Below are positions 22,076-32,996 of a DNA stretch of 64,000 bases, in pieces. Source of the DNA: Xenopus tropicalis (taxonomy: Eukaryota; Chordata; Amphibia; Anura; Pipidae); NCBI RefSeq assembly GCF_000004195.4, contig NC_030678.2, forward strand, positions 156,005,047 through 156,069,046. Reading direction: 5' to 3'. A program made the position numbers and the translations under genes. The first letter of the stretch is position 1, and every line of letters begins with the position of its first letter. The notes below the pieces were generated by a model that searched no databases, had not been told where the DNA came from, and saw only the letters and a list, made by a program, of their open reading frames with translations.

Positions 22076-25029
22076 GAGTGGGGGGGGAGGGTGCAGCGGG
22101 AAATTCTGTGGTAGACAGGATAGATGAGGTAGTGGGCATAGTAAGGAAAATTGGGGGAGGAGACTTGCTTCGGGATACTGATAATGGCAGGGAGGCCCAT
22201 AAGTTGTTTACACGTCATTCTCACGCCGGAACCAGTATTAAATGTATGTTTACCAATGCAAGGAGTCTGACTGGTAAAATGGGAGAGCTGGAGGTACTGG
22301 CGTTGGAGCGGAAATATGATGTGATTGGTGTTGCTGAAACTTGGTTGAATGAGTCTCATGACTGGGCAGTTAATATTGGGGGGTATACATTGTTTCGGAG
22401 GGACAGGGGCAATAGAAAAGGAGGAGGAGTGTGTCTGTTCATTAAGCACGACTTAAAAGCAAATATTAAGGAGGAAGTGATGGGGGTAACAGAGGGAGCT
22501 GAATCCTTATGGGTTGAGCTTCTCACAGATAGTAAAGAATCTACCAAACTAATTGTAGGGGTATGCTATAGACCCCCTAATGTAAGCGAAGAGGAGGAGG
22601 CCCAGCTCCTGTTGCAAATAGAAAAGGCTGCTAGTTTCGGGCAAGTGATAATAATGGGGGATTTTAATTACCCTGATATTGACTGGGGCAATAGTACTGC
22701 CAGGACAGTAAATGGGAACAAGTTTATAAACTTGCTGCACGACAACTTTATGTCACAGGTTGTTGAGGAGCCAACCAGGAACAATGCTATACTAGATCTA
22801 GTGATCTCTAATGACCCAGAACGTATAGCAAATGTGCAAGTGGTTGAACCCCTGGGTAATAGTGACCATAATGTTATTTCATTTGATGTTTGGTGCAGGA
22901 AACAAATTTACACGGGGGCAACAAAGACAATGAATTTTAGGAAGGCAAATTTTAGCTCCTTAAGGGCAGCGCTTCAGGGCATAGATTGGGGCATTATGTT
23001 TTCTGATAAAAATACAGAGCAGAAATGGTTGTCATTTAAAATGATATTAAATCATTACTGTTCTCAATTCATTCCATTAATAAGAAAAAGTAGAAGTGTT
23101 AAGAATCACCCCATGTGGCTTAACTCTGAGGTAAAGAAGTTAATAGGGAAAAAAAGGAAAGCTTTTAAGAAATATAAGTCAGAGGGGACAGTAGCTGCGT
23201 TTAATGAATATAAACACTATAACAAGTGTTGTAAAACAGCAATCCGGAAGGCAAAGATAGAAAATGAGGAGCGCATCGCGGCCGAGGCCAAGACTAACCC
23301 CAAAAAGTTTTTTAAGTATATTAATAGTAAAAAGATGCAGGTTGAGGGTGTGGCCCCATTGAGTTATAATAACAATATGGTTACAGCGGATACAGAAAAG
23401 GCAGATGTGCTTAACCAGTTCTTTTCTTCTGTGTATACAGTAGAGGAGCCAGTGGGCCAAGTCTCACCCAATAGCTTCACTGTTGCCTCAGCTCCAACTA
23501 CACAGTGGTTGGCACAGGATATGGTGCTTAAAGGGTTACACACGATAAATGTAAACAAGGCACCTGGGCCAGATGGAATACCCCCTCGGGTACTGAGAGA
23601 GCTAGGGGCAGAATTGCAGTGGCCCTTGTTTCTGATATTCTCAGACTCTCTTTCATCAGGTATGGTACCTAGTGATTGGAAGAAGGCGAATGTCACTCCC
23701 ATATTTAAAAAGGGAATAAGATCTCAGCCTGGCAATTATAGGCCTGTAAGTTTGACATCCGTGGTGGGCAAGTTATTTGAAGGCTTGTTAAGGGATCACA
23801 TTCAAAATTATGTAGTGGAGAATGGCATTATGAGCAGTAATCAGCATGGCTTTATGAAGGACAGGTCATGTCAGACCAATTTAATTGCTTTTTATGATGA
23901 GGTAAGTAAGAAGCTGGACAGTGGGGATGCAGTAGATATAATCTATTTGGATTTTGCCAAAGCATTTGATACCGTTCCCCACAAACGACTGCTTTCTAAG
24001 CTAAGGTCTATTGGTCTTAGTGAAGTCGTTTGCACATGGATAGAAAACTGGCTACAGGATCGGGTACAGAGGGTGGTTGTTAATGGCACATTCTCTACTT
24101 GGAGTAAGGTTCTCAGTGGGGTCCCTCAGGGTTCTGTACTGGGTCCACTTTTGTTTAATTTGTTCATAAATGACTTAGGGGAGGGTATTATGAGTAATGT
24201 ATCAGTGTTTGCAGATGACACAAAACTCTGCAGACCAGTCAATTCTATCCAGGATGTGACATCCCTGCAGCAGGATCTTGACCAACTGGCAATCTGGGCA
24301 GCTAAGTGGCAGATGAGATTTAATGTGGATAAATGTAAGGTCATGCACCTGGGATGTAAAAATATGCAAGCCCCGTATAACCTTAATGGGACTGCACTAG
24401 GCAAATCCATAATGGAGAAGGATCTTGGAGTCCTTGTAGATAATAAACTTGGCTGTAGCAAGCAATGCCAGGCAGCAGCTGCAAGGGCAAACAAGGTTCT
24501 GAGCTGTATTAAAAGGGGTATAGATTCACGGGAGGAGGGGGTTATTCTTCCCCTTTACAGAGCACTGGTAAGGCCCTATCTAGAATATGCTGTTCAGTTT
24601 TGGTCTCCAGTGCTCAAACGGGACATTATTGAGCTAGAGAGGGTCCAGAGAAGGGCAACTAAGCTGGTAAAGGGTATGGAAAGTCTCGGTTATGAAGAAA
24701 GACTGGCCAAGTTGGGTCTGTTTACACTGGAGAAGAGGCGCTTAAGAGGTGACATGATAACTATGTATAAATATATAAGGGGATCATATAATAACCTCTC
24801 TAATGTTTTATTTACCAGTAGGTCCTTCCAACGGACACGAGGGCACCCACTCCGTTTAGAAGAAGGGAGGTTCCATTTAAATATTCGGAAAGGATTTTTT
24901 ACAGTGAGAGCTGTGAAGTTGTGGAATTCCCTCCCCGAATCAGTCGTACTGGCTGATACATTATATAGCTTTAAGAAGGGGCTGGATGGATTCTTAGCAA
25001 GTGAGGGAATACACGGTTATGGGAGATAG
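22051..25029 (+). CDS. LINE ORF2: AP endonuclease and reverse transcriptase
   Basis: ORF2 of the CR1-type LINE. The frame is open from 22051, after a TAG at 22048, and lies -1 relative to ORF1. Numbering residues from the GTG at 22078 gives 983 aa. The endonuclease shows the TNARSL strand (59-64), AETWL (E87), GDFN (194-197) and SDHN (262-265). The reverse transcriptase shows LDFAKAFD (624-631), GVPQGSVLGP (681-690) and the catalytic FADD (711-714); a C-terminal domain of about 200 aa follows. All visible catalytic residues are intact, so the protein could be active. The first in-frame ATG is codon 57 (22246), inside the first strand of the endonuclease fold. Initiation there would clip the domain, so translation probably enters from ORF1 by frameshifting. 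Confidence 0.92.
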   Translation, partial: RVGGDFKLGVGGEGAAGNSVVDRIDEVVGIVRKIGGGDLLRDTDNGREAHKLFTRHSHAGTSIKCMFTNARSLTGKMGELEVLALERKYDVIGVAETWLNESHDWAVNIGGYTLFRRDRGNRKGGGVCLFIKHDLKANIKEEVMGVTEGAESLWVELLTDSKESTKLIVGVCYRPPNVSEEEEAQLLLQIEKAASFGQVIIMGDFNYPDIDWGNSTARTVNGNKFINLLHDNFMSQVVEEPTRNNAILDLVISNDPERIANVQVVEPLGNSDHNVISFDVWCRKQIYTGATKTMNFRKANFSSLRAALQGIDWGIMFSDKNTEQKWLSFKMILNHYCSQFIPLIRKSRSVKNHPMWLNSEVKKLIGKKRKAFKKYKSEGTVAAFNEYKHYNKCCKTAIRKAKIENEERIAAEAKTNPKKFFKYINSKKMQVEGVAPLSYNNNMVTADTEKADVLNQFFSSVYTVEEPVGQVSPNSFTVASAPTTQWLAQDMVLKGLHTINVNKAPGPDGIPPRVLRELGAELQWPLFLIFSDSLSSGMVPSDWKKANVTPIFKKGIRSQPGNYRPVSLTSVVGKLFEGLLRDHIQNYVVENGIMSSNQHGFMKDRSCQTNLIAFYDEVSKKLDSGDAVDIIYLDFAKAFDTVPHKRLLSKLRSIGLSEVVCTWIENWLQDRVQRVVVNGTFSTWSKVLSGVPQGSVLGPLLFNLFINDLGEGIMSNVSVFADDTKLCRPVNSIQDVTSLQQDLDQLAIWAAKWQMRFNVDKCKVMHLGCKNMQAPYNLNGTALGKSIMEKDLGVLVDNKLGCSKQCQAAAARANKVLSCIKRGIDSREEGVILPLYRALVRPYLEYAVQFWSPVLKRDIIELERVQRRATKLVKGMESLGYEERLAKLGLFTLEKRRLRGDMITMYKYIRGSYNNLSNVLFTSRSFQRTRGHPLRLEEGRFHLNIRKGFFTVRAVKLWNSLPESVVLADTLYSFKKGLDGFLASEGIHGYGR
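22066..22100 (+). promoter_or_regulatory. Putative -1 programmed frameshift signal (TTTAAAC + G-rich stimulator)
   Basis: The heptamer T-TTA-AAC occupies 22066-22072 in the ORF1 frame, directly before the TAG stop at 22073-22075. A -1 slip re-pairs on TTT and AAA and enters the open ORF2 frame at CTA (22072-22074). Seven nucleotides after the heptamer, at 22080, a G8 run begins; G3 tracts follow at 22089-22091 and 22098-22100. This fits a four-tract G-quadruplex with loops of 1 to 6 nt. Seven nt lies in the spacer range typical of known -1 frameshift sites. The sequence pattern is direct; its activity is inferred. Confidence 0.65.
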
Positions 25030-25250
25030 CTCTTAGTACAAGTTGATACAGGGACTGGTCCGATTGCCATCTTGGAGTCAGGAAGGAATTTTTTCCCCTC
25101 TGAGGCAAATTAGAGAGGCTTCAGATGGGGTTTTTTGCCTTCCTCTGGATCAACTTGTAGTTAGGCAGGTTAGGTATAGGCATTATGGTTGAACTTGATG
25201 GACGTATGTCTTTTTTCAACCCAACTTACTATGTTACTATGTTACTATGT
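25030..25250 (+). other. LINE 3' UTR with 8-bp tail repeats
   Basis: Non-coding tail of the CR1-type LINE. It ends with a conserved-looking block (TTGAACTTGATGGACG, then TTTTTTCAACCC) and three TTACTATG units. Such a tail is the expected recognition site for the element's own reverse transcriptase. There is no poly(A). Confidence 0.75.
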
Positions 25251-25402
25251 AAGTACAAGGTACTGTTTTATTATTACAGAGAAAAAGAGAATATTTTATA
25301 ATAACTGCAATTATTGCTTATAATGGGGTCTATGGGATGGCCTTCCTGTAATTCGGAGCTTTCTGGATTACTGGTTTCTAGATAACTGATCCTATATATG
25401 TA

Positions 25403-26199
25403 CATTAGGGCCTACTGGGGTCACAAAGTTGTATTTGCCAAAGGATTAATGAGGAATGTCAGCACAATGACATTTTAAGAGAATAAAAAGAATAAAGGAA
25501 TGTTTATAACCTACACTTGCATTTCAAGCAGGATTAAGAATGGCGCAATATCACAGTTACAACAGACAAAAGACTAAATGATGTCAAGCAGTGCTGTAAA
25601 GAGCAAACAAGGCATCATTCTTCACTAAAGAGGCACCAGGTATATAATCAGAAAGATTAATACAACTTTTGTGTAATGTCAATATAGCAGAACTTTTGTT
25701 TGGCGCTGGTGCCAGCAATTGCTACGTGCCGCGAGTGTTGATGGAACTGATGGAATTAAATCTGTGCTAAGTAGCATTACATCTCTGTGCCTTTTTATTA
25801 ATGATGTTTTTTGTGTCTACAAGTTGAATAGAGTCTTATTTGTAACTGAGGGATGCCAGGTTGTTTAGTATCATAAGGGTAAGAACTTTCTATTTAGCAT
25901 TGTATTGGGCATGCAGTGTGTTATTATTGGGCAGAAAAGAAGTCACCATGTAACGGTATAATCTAGCAATACTTCAGAATTCCAGCCTTGGTATGAAAAG
26001 AAGCCATTAGCCTGCCCTTTTGTATGCTACCCTTGTATGCTGACATGTTACAACAAAAAATATGAAATGAATGTATCCTGTAGATCACAATTTTTATTTT
26101 TCAAATGATAAGAACATTGATTTGTGATCACAGAATAGGTTTCAATTGAAAGACCCTCTAGCATTCAGTGGGAAAATACTTGGGAAAATACTAATAATA
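25403..26199. other. Unique intronic sequence
   Basis: No gene or repeat recognised. Confidence 0.6.
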
Positions 26200-26203
26200 T
26201 TAA

Positions 26204-26555
26204 AGGAGAAGGAAAGGTAAAAACTAAGTAAGCTTTATCAGAAAGGTCTATGTAAATACAGCTATAAGCACTTAGGGCCATGGCACTCAGAGAGAGGAAA
26301 CTTCTGCGATTTTGGGAAATATGCCATCCCACCAGTCATATACATTCAAGCTGGTGGTTTGGCACATCGGGGAGCACTTGGTCTCGGTCTTGGTGCAGGA
26401 GTGAGGCATTATGGGAACTTTCTTTACAGAGCTCAGCGTTTTTTTCTTATGAGGCTTCTGATCATCTGAATGGGAGAAATATGGGGAGACTTTTGAGAGA
26501 ACTGAAGGTATGCCTGCAGCTTGAGATTAACTCTTTATTAGCCTTTCCTTCTCCT
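26204..26555. mobile_element. T2-type MITE with TTAA duplication
   Basis: The ends AGGAGAAGGAAAGG and CCTTTCCTTCTCCT are flanked by intact TTAA at 26200-26203 and 26556-26559. Confidence 0.88.
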
Positions 26556-26609
26556 TTAAGCAGCCATGCATGCGCCAATATTATCGTACAAAATGTCGGA
26601 CTTTGTTTC

Positions 26610-26720
26610 ATCCGATAGTCGGTGCGTGTATGGCGGCTTGGCAAGACGGCCGATATCGCAAAGGCTGCAGATATTGGTTGTCTCGTCGATCGGGCAGGTT
26701 AAAAGATTTTGATTGGGGGC
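26610..26720. mobile_element. Fragment of the AGGTGGCCATAC MITE
   Basis: GCGTGTATGGCGGCTTGGC, then CGATCGGGCAGG, matches the family interior; the ends are not intact. Confidence 0.5.
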
Positions 26721-26853
26721 CTTCAAAGGCGCCCAAGCAAAATCTATGTTAAGGGCTGAATCAGCAGGTGGAGGTAGAATCTCAACCTCTTTTTATGGCA
26801 AAATATGACTTTTATAAAAAGATGAAATTGGTAAATTTGAGAATCAATAGTAG

Positions 26854-28856
26854 TACAGGTATGGGATCTCTTATCCGGAAACCCGTTATCCAGAAAGCTC
26901 CGAATCACAGAAAGGCCGTCTACCATAGACTCCATTATAAGAATTTTAATTTTTAAAATTTCCTTTTCCTAATAATAAAACAGCACCTTGTACTTGATCC
27001 CAACTAAGATATAATTACCCCTTATTGGGGGCAGAACAGCCCTATTGGGTTTATTTAATGGTTAAATGATTCCCTTTTCTCTGTAATAATAAAACAGTAC
27101 CTGTACTTGATCCCAACTAAGATATAATTACCCCTTATTGGGGGCAGAACAATCCTATTGGATTTATTTAATGGTTAAATGATTCCCTTTTCTCTGTAAT
27201 AATAAAACAGTACCTGTACTTGATCCCAACTAAGATATAATTACCCCTTATTGGGGGCAGAACAGCCCTATTGGGTTTATTTAATGGTTAAATTATTCCC
27301 TTTTCTCTATAATAATAAAACAGTACCTGTACTTGATCCCAACTAAGATATAATTACCCCTTATTGGGGGCAGAACAGTCCTATTGGGTTTATTTCATGT
27401 TTAAATGATTCCCTTTTCTCTGTAATAATAAAACAGTACCTGTACTTGATCCCAACTAAGATATAATTACCCCTTATTGGGGGCAGAACAGCCCTATTGG
27501 GTTTATTTAATGGTTAAATTATTCCCTTTTCTCTATAATAATAAAACAGTACCTGTACTTGATCCCAACTAAGATATAATTACCCCTTATTGGGGGCAGA
27601 ACAGTCCTATTGGGTTTATTTCATGGTTAAATGATTCCCTTTTCTCTGTAATAATAAAACAGTACCTGTACTTGATCCCAACTAAGATATAATTACCCCT
27701 TATTGGGGCAGAACAGCCCTATTGGGTTTATTTAATGGTTAAATGATTCCCTTTTCTCTATAATAATAAAACAGTACCTGTACTTGATCCCAACTAAGAT
27801 AAAATTAATCCTTATTGGGGGCAGAACAATCCTATTGGGTTTATTTCATGGTTAAATGATTCCCTTTTCTCTGTAATAATAAAACAGTACCTGTACTTGA
27901 TCCCAACTAAGATATAATTAATCCTTATTGGGGGCAGAACAATCCTATTGGGTTTATTTAATGGTTAAATGATTCCCTTTTCTCTATAATAATAAAACAG
28001 TACCTGTACTTGATCCCAACTAAGATATAATTACCCCTTATTGGGGGCAGAACAGCCCTATTGGGTTTATTTAATGGTTAAATGATTCCCTTTTCTCTGT
28101 AATAATAAAACAGTACCTGTACTACATCCCAACTAAGATATAATTACCCCTTATTGGGGGCAGAACAGCCCTATTGGGTTTATTTAATGGTTAAATGATT
28201 CCCTTTTCTCTGTAATAATAAAACAGTACCTGTACTTGATCCCAACTAAGATATAATTACCCCTTATTGGGGCAGAACAGCCCTATTGGGTTTATTTAAT
28301 GGTTAAATGATTCCCTTTTCTCTATAATTATAAAACAGTACCTGTACTTGATCCCAACTAAGATATAATTACCCCTTATTGGGGGCAGAACAGCCCTATT
28401 GGGTTTATTTAATGGTTAAATGATTCCCTTTTCTCTGTAATAATAAAACAGTACCTGTACTTGATCCCAACTAAGATATAATTACCCCTTATTGGGGCAG
28501 AACAGCCCTATTGGGTTTATTTAATGGTTAAATGATTCCCTTTTCTCTATAATTATAAAACAGTACCTGTACTTGATCCCAACTAAGATATAATTACCCC
28601 TTATTGGGGGCAGAACAGCCCTATTGGGTTTATTTAATGGTTAAATGATTCCCTTTTCTCTGTAATAATAAAACAGTACCTGTACTTGATCCCAACTAAG
28701 ATATAATTAATCCTTATTGAAGGCAAAGCAACCCTATTGGGTTTATTTAATATTTAAATGAATTTTAGAAGTTATGGAGATCCAAATGACGGAAAGATCC
28801 CTTATCCCGAAAATCCCAGGTCCTGATCATTCTGGATAACAGGTCCCATACCTGTA
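26854..28856 (-). mobile_element. Family A MITE with 113-bp array (inverted)
   Basis: A complete inverted copy with TIRs TACAGGTATGGGATCTCTTA and GGTCCCATACCTGTA. It has about 16 units, the largest uninterrupted array here. Some units carry a four-G variant (TTATTGGGGCAG) spaced about 226 bp apart, suggesting local dimer duplication. Confidence 0.9.
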
Positions 28857-31800
28857 CTGTGATAGTTGCCAATAACAAATTGTGCGAATGAGCATTTCAT
28901 TCTCATTTACCTTCTGCGGTCAGATAACCCATACAAACGCTGTGAGTAATTGGAATTACACTAAATCCAATTATTAAAAAAAAAATTTTTTTTTTTTTTG
29001 AATACCTTTCAGCTTTAATTTTGATTAAAAAAACACACTTTTGAATGTACTAGACAGAAACCATAATACAGTTATTTGTTTCACCTTATTCTTTTGTCTG
29101 CTTTTCTCTGAGCGTTAAAACATATGTAGGAAACTTCAGGAGCTGTGGATTCCCCACTGTAATCTCAGTTTCAGATCATTTCAAAGCTTTCTGTCTAAAG
29201 CATGAAATTAATAAAAGATAAATAAAGGAATTCATAAGAAAATGATCTCAGTCGTATTTGAGGAGCAGATGAGGTTGCCCTTATAGGCGGCGTGATCTCA
29301 TGTGAGCGGAGGAAAACAAACCTTGGGAATAGTGTGAGCTGCCCCATAATAGCCCTTTAACTAGAGATTAATGGAAAGGCTCACAGCACACCCATTTTAT
29401 CCTCTTAATGGGTAAGGGTCATCAGGATCCCTAACATTATTTGCATTATTTCTTAAGCTTGTAAAGGGGCAATAAGTTTTTTTTTAATGGATTTGTTTCA
29501 TAGTACTGCTGTAAGCCTAGCAACCCCCCCCCCCACCAATTTATCACTGTATTTCTGCCTGCAGTGGGGCATGTAGAGTGGGGCATGTAGAGTCAACACA
29601 GCAGAGACCTTAGGGTTTATTTATAAATGCAACTGCATTGAGCAATATTCACTTTGTCTTATTTCACCCTGATTTTTACCCATTGCACCAGAACTCCAGT
29701 GTCGTGTCCACACATGGATTTGGGCTTGGCAAACCTTTCTCCCTGCATGCAGATTTATTTTGTTTCTCTGTTACAAGCAGCTGAACTGCAGCTCTTTAAC
29801 TTACTTCCTTGTCTAGCATAAAGCTCCTCCCCCTTTTGCTTTCTGAGCTCTCCTTCTCGCACAGCTAATGAAGAACTCAAAGAGGTGCCAACTGGGCAAG
29901 CTCACTGCCTCTGCTCCAATAAAAATCTATCAGGCATGCACAGTACACACCTCTTTGAGGTCCTAATAGTCGGAGAAAGAAGGAGGGCTCAAAAAGCAAA
30001 AGGGACGAAGCTTCAGGCTAGACAGGACGTCAGTAAAGGAGCTGTAGTTGAACTGCCTGTAATACAGAAATGATGCAGGGACAAAGGTATATTATTCTTG
30101 GTTCTTTCCAGAGTAATTTTAGAGATTTTTTTTAAAGTTTACTTATTCTTTAATAAAGCTTGCAGAAATCTTTATTGATAGGAACAAGGTTCTATTTGTT
30201 TTAGGTTTATTTTATGTTGTAGCCTTAAACAATGGTGTCCAAATTAAAGGAAGACCAACATCCCAATAATTTAGCATAATAGATCCCATAACTGTCATAG
30301 GTAGGGCAGGATATGACACTTTACAGATACGACTCAAAAGGTAGACAGAGGAGAAAGAAGAGAAGGACATGAAGCAGTTTGGGTGAAAGGGACAAGTATA
30401 TTTTACCATGTTTTACCAAAATTTGCAGTACAGGTTGGGATCTGTTATCCGAATGATTGGGACCTGGGTTTTTTTCAATAAGGGATATTTCTGTACTTTG
30501 TCAACCTCAGGGATTCAGCCCTCACGGTTGGAGGAGAGTCGTTGCAGAATTATAATCCCAAAACAAATGGCAGCTTCTTTATTGCAGGAATGTACCACAG
30601 AATCTGTCCGGGAATAGGCACAGATGACACAGTTTAATTGTTTAGAATATACTTACAAATAGCCCCAGTAACCGATCTACGGATAGTCAACTTGGAAATG
30701 TTCAACCACAGAATCGGGCCCTCCAAGTGGAACCCAGGCAAGCTGCAGTAGTCCCTTAGTCTCTACACTTGAGTTCCTAACCTGTGAGTGGTACCCCCAG
30801 GACTCTAATCCTTCTACTTTCCTTGTAGGAGCATCAGGTTGCTTATTAAATGGGGCAGGAAGTGATGTAATTTGGGGGTGAGGCTATAATGTAAGGAAAT
30901 GGGTGGATTGGATGGGGAAAGGTAGATGGGGTTGGTAAATGGCCAAGAAAATTAGTGGACTTGACAGGGCTCACTCTCTTTCTCTTTTTAATTCCATCTG
31001 AGCAGGAAGGAGCTACGGTTGTTACGGTAGTCAGTAAATCACCAGCTAGTGGTGGCACTGGTATTACAAATTTACCAGCGATGTACATACCAGTACATTT
31101 GTAATGACCTCTAAATCTTCCCTGACCCTCTCCACTGTCGATCACCTTTATATGCACCCTACTATGCGCTTTGCCTATAACCCTGCCAGCTTCTCCCTTT
31201 TATATAATAGAACAATGACCCCTTCTGGCCAGTTATGGAACATGCAGAAGAACCTTTTTTACCTAGGATCAAGAAACAGTTTTCTCTCCCAACTTCAGTT
31301 TAGGACCCAAATTTAGCTGTCTGTAAACTGTAGGCGACTGCCTGCAAACATACCGGGCAGCTAGATTGTCAGTCCCCTGCATCTGTATAGGCTTTGTTGT
31401 GGCAAATTAATTAAGGAGTGAAAATATAGTTGGCTAAAGAACTTTGGGGAGCCTATTTGTTATGAAGCTATATCTGTTTACATGGGTTTCTCCAGCTTCC
31501 CAAGCCAAGATAATTCTTAATCCTTATTAAGTGTGCAATTAATGTGAATAATGTGGAACGGGGATGCATACTTTTTTTAGCTGTATAAGTCATAGTTTTT
31601 CCATGTTATTAGTTATAACTCTGATTTGTTACAGAATTTATGGCAGAGGATTAGTGAGCCAATTAATAGTTGCTGCAATGAATGCATCAGTGTAAAAGGG
31701 GATTTTCAATGTATCCGATGACTTCAGAACCCGCTGACAGGCCCCGTGAGTGTGGCTTATCCTTCTCTGTAATGTGTATATTACCCCCCGGGTCCTTCTC

Positions 31801-32883
31801 ACGCCATAGTCTTGTCGTTCAGGGTGCCGCGCTGATTAACTTATTCCGTGTAGGCATAAATCTAGGCAATAATGCTGCTTGTGATTAAACCTGTTTGTTT
31901 CACAGTAACGCTTCTAAGCAGTCAGGGATTACCATTGATAATGTGCAGCTTAATTGGATTGCTACACTGCATTATTTTCCTCTCATTTCGAATGAAAATG
32001 AAGGTTAAAAAAAAGGGGTTTTACTACATTTTTGTGTTTGTGGCTTCGTTGAGCAGATCAGTATCAGGCCCTGTCTGCTGTGTCATTAAAATTTTAGTCT
32101 TTTTTTATTCATGACATTAAATAAATGCTTTGTGACACAAGGGGTTAATGAATATTACATAATGAACTGAGCATTTAAAGCAAGATTACCTTTAAGACTC
32201 ACGCTGCTCAAACTTGCATATGTACCTCATGTTTAGGGCTACCAAGCTGCTCTGTAGGTACAGGAGCAATCCAGTGTCCCCTGTAGCCCCCCCGCTGTAC
32301 CTCTTGGCATGCATTAAGCCCTGCGGATAATACGTTCTATCTTAATTCTTCATCTGGTTTGAGTTTCTTTTCAATTATCTCTTCTTGCCATTGTCTTTGT
32401 GCAAAGAAGGGTTTCCAAACTGAGCTTTTCCAAATTTTGGATCCAGAGACAGCTTGCTCCAACTGGGGCAGGAATGCGGGCAATTTCCACAGGAGAGAAT
32501 GGAGGGCAAGTCCAAGTGTTTAGTTGCCTATTGGCCAGGCTAAAAAAGCTTAGACAACAATGCACTTTATGCCATAACCTGTAAAAGGGTTGTGTTCTCC
32601 TGGGCCTTTTTGAATTGGTCCAGTCACAGCCACTTATTTAGCCTTTATTCCTTTTTTCCATGGACACCACTTCATTGTATTATTTTTGGTTTTTCTTAAT
32701 ACAAACTAATGTTTGTTTTTTGCTTTTTTAATCTAAAGGGGCAGTTTACTATGATTATTCCTTAATTTTGTTGGCTGAGTGGATCTTAACATGATTTGAC
32801 CACTCAAATTCTGGTTCATTGTGTGGGTGGGCTGGGGCTATGATGTGGCGACTGGTGATTGGCTGATCTCAGCATCATTTACT
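28857..32883. other. Mostly unique intronic sequence, candidate conserved blocks
   Basis: No coding exon found. It includes a C11 run at 29524-29534. The repeat-free blocks 29080-29460 and 31560-32170 have balanced, non-repetitive composition and could be conserved non-coding elements; this is a hypothesis only. Confidence 0.5.
30428..30500 (+). mobile_element. Family A MITE end fragment
   Basis: Diverged left-end sequence: TACAGGTTGGGATCTGTTA, then TTGGGACCTGGG. A similar diverged piece lies at about 51726-51785. Confidence 0.55.
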
Positions 32884-32996
32884 TACAGTCCTGTCTGAAT
32901 TTCCCAATTTGGAAAACTGGATAGGCAGTTTTCAAGCAGAAAGTCCTTCTAAAAAACAGGTTGTCCAGGTAAAAACTAGACAGGTGGCAACACTAC
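32884..32996 (-). mobile_element. Fragment of TAGGGTTGCCACCT MITE
   Basis: It ends ACAGGTGGCAACACTA and contains GGTTGTCCAGGT. Only one end is recognisable. Confidence 0.5.

Larger units (their letters stand above)
21060..25250 (+). mobile_element. Full-length or near-full-length CR1-type LINE
   Basis: Non-LTR retrotransposon of about 4.19 kb inserted in a unit of the 113-bp minisatellite. The array unit breaks after GGATCAAGT at 21059 and resumes with AAGTACAAGG at 25251, so AAGT appears on both sides as a possible 4-bp target duplication. It has only 26 bp ahead of the ORF1 ATG, two ORFs (21086-22075 and a frame open from 22051 to 25029) and a 220-bp 3' UTR. The tail is three copies of the 8-mer TTACTATG (25226-25249); 8-bp tail repeats are a CR1/L2-clade trait. 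No stop or frameshift interrupts either ORF, so the insertion looks young. CR1 versus L2 clade is inferred from the ORF1 esterase, the ORF2 layout and the tail. Confidence 0.9.
19425..25402 (+). mobile_element. Family A MITE with large 113-bp array, split by a LINE
   Basis: The left end is TACAGGTATGGGATCTATTA; the right end is diverged (TTCTGGATTACTGG, ending ATATATGTA). About 14 units lie at 19520-21059 and the array resumes at 25251. The CR1-type LINE (21060-25250) is nested in the array. Confidence 0.85.

Noticed and set aside
22078..22245. GTG at 22078 as the true start of LINE ORF2
   Set aside because: GTG initiation is unlikely in a vertebrate; the -1 frameshift from ORF1 explains the ATG-less region better.
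21115..24494. Minus-strand ORFs opposite the LINE
   Set aside because: Antisense shadows of ORF1 and ORF2 without any recognisable domain.
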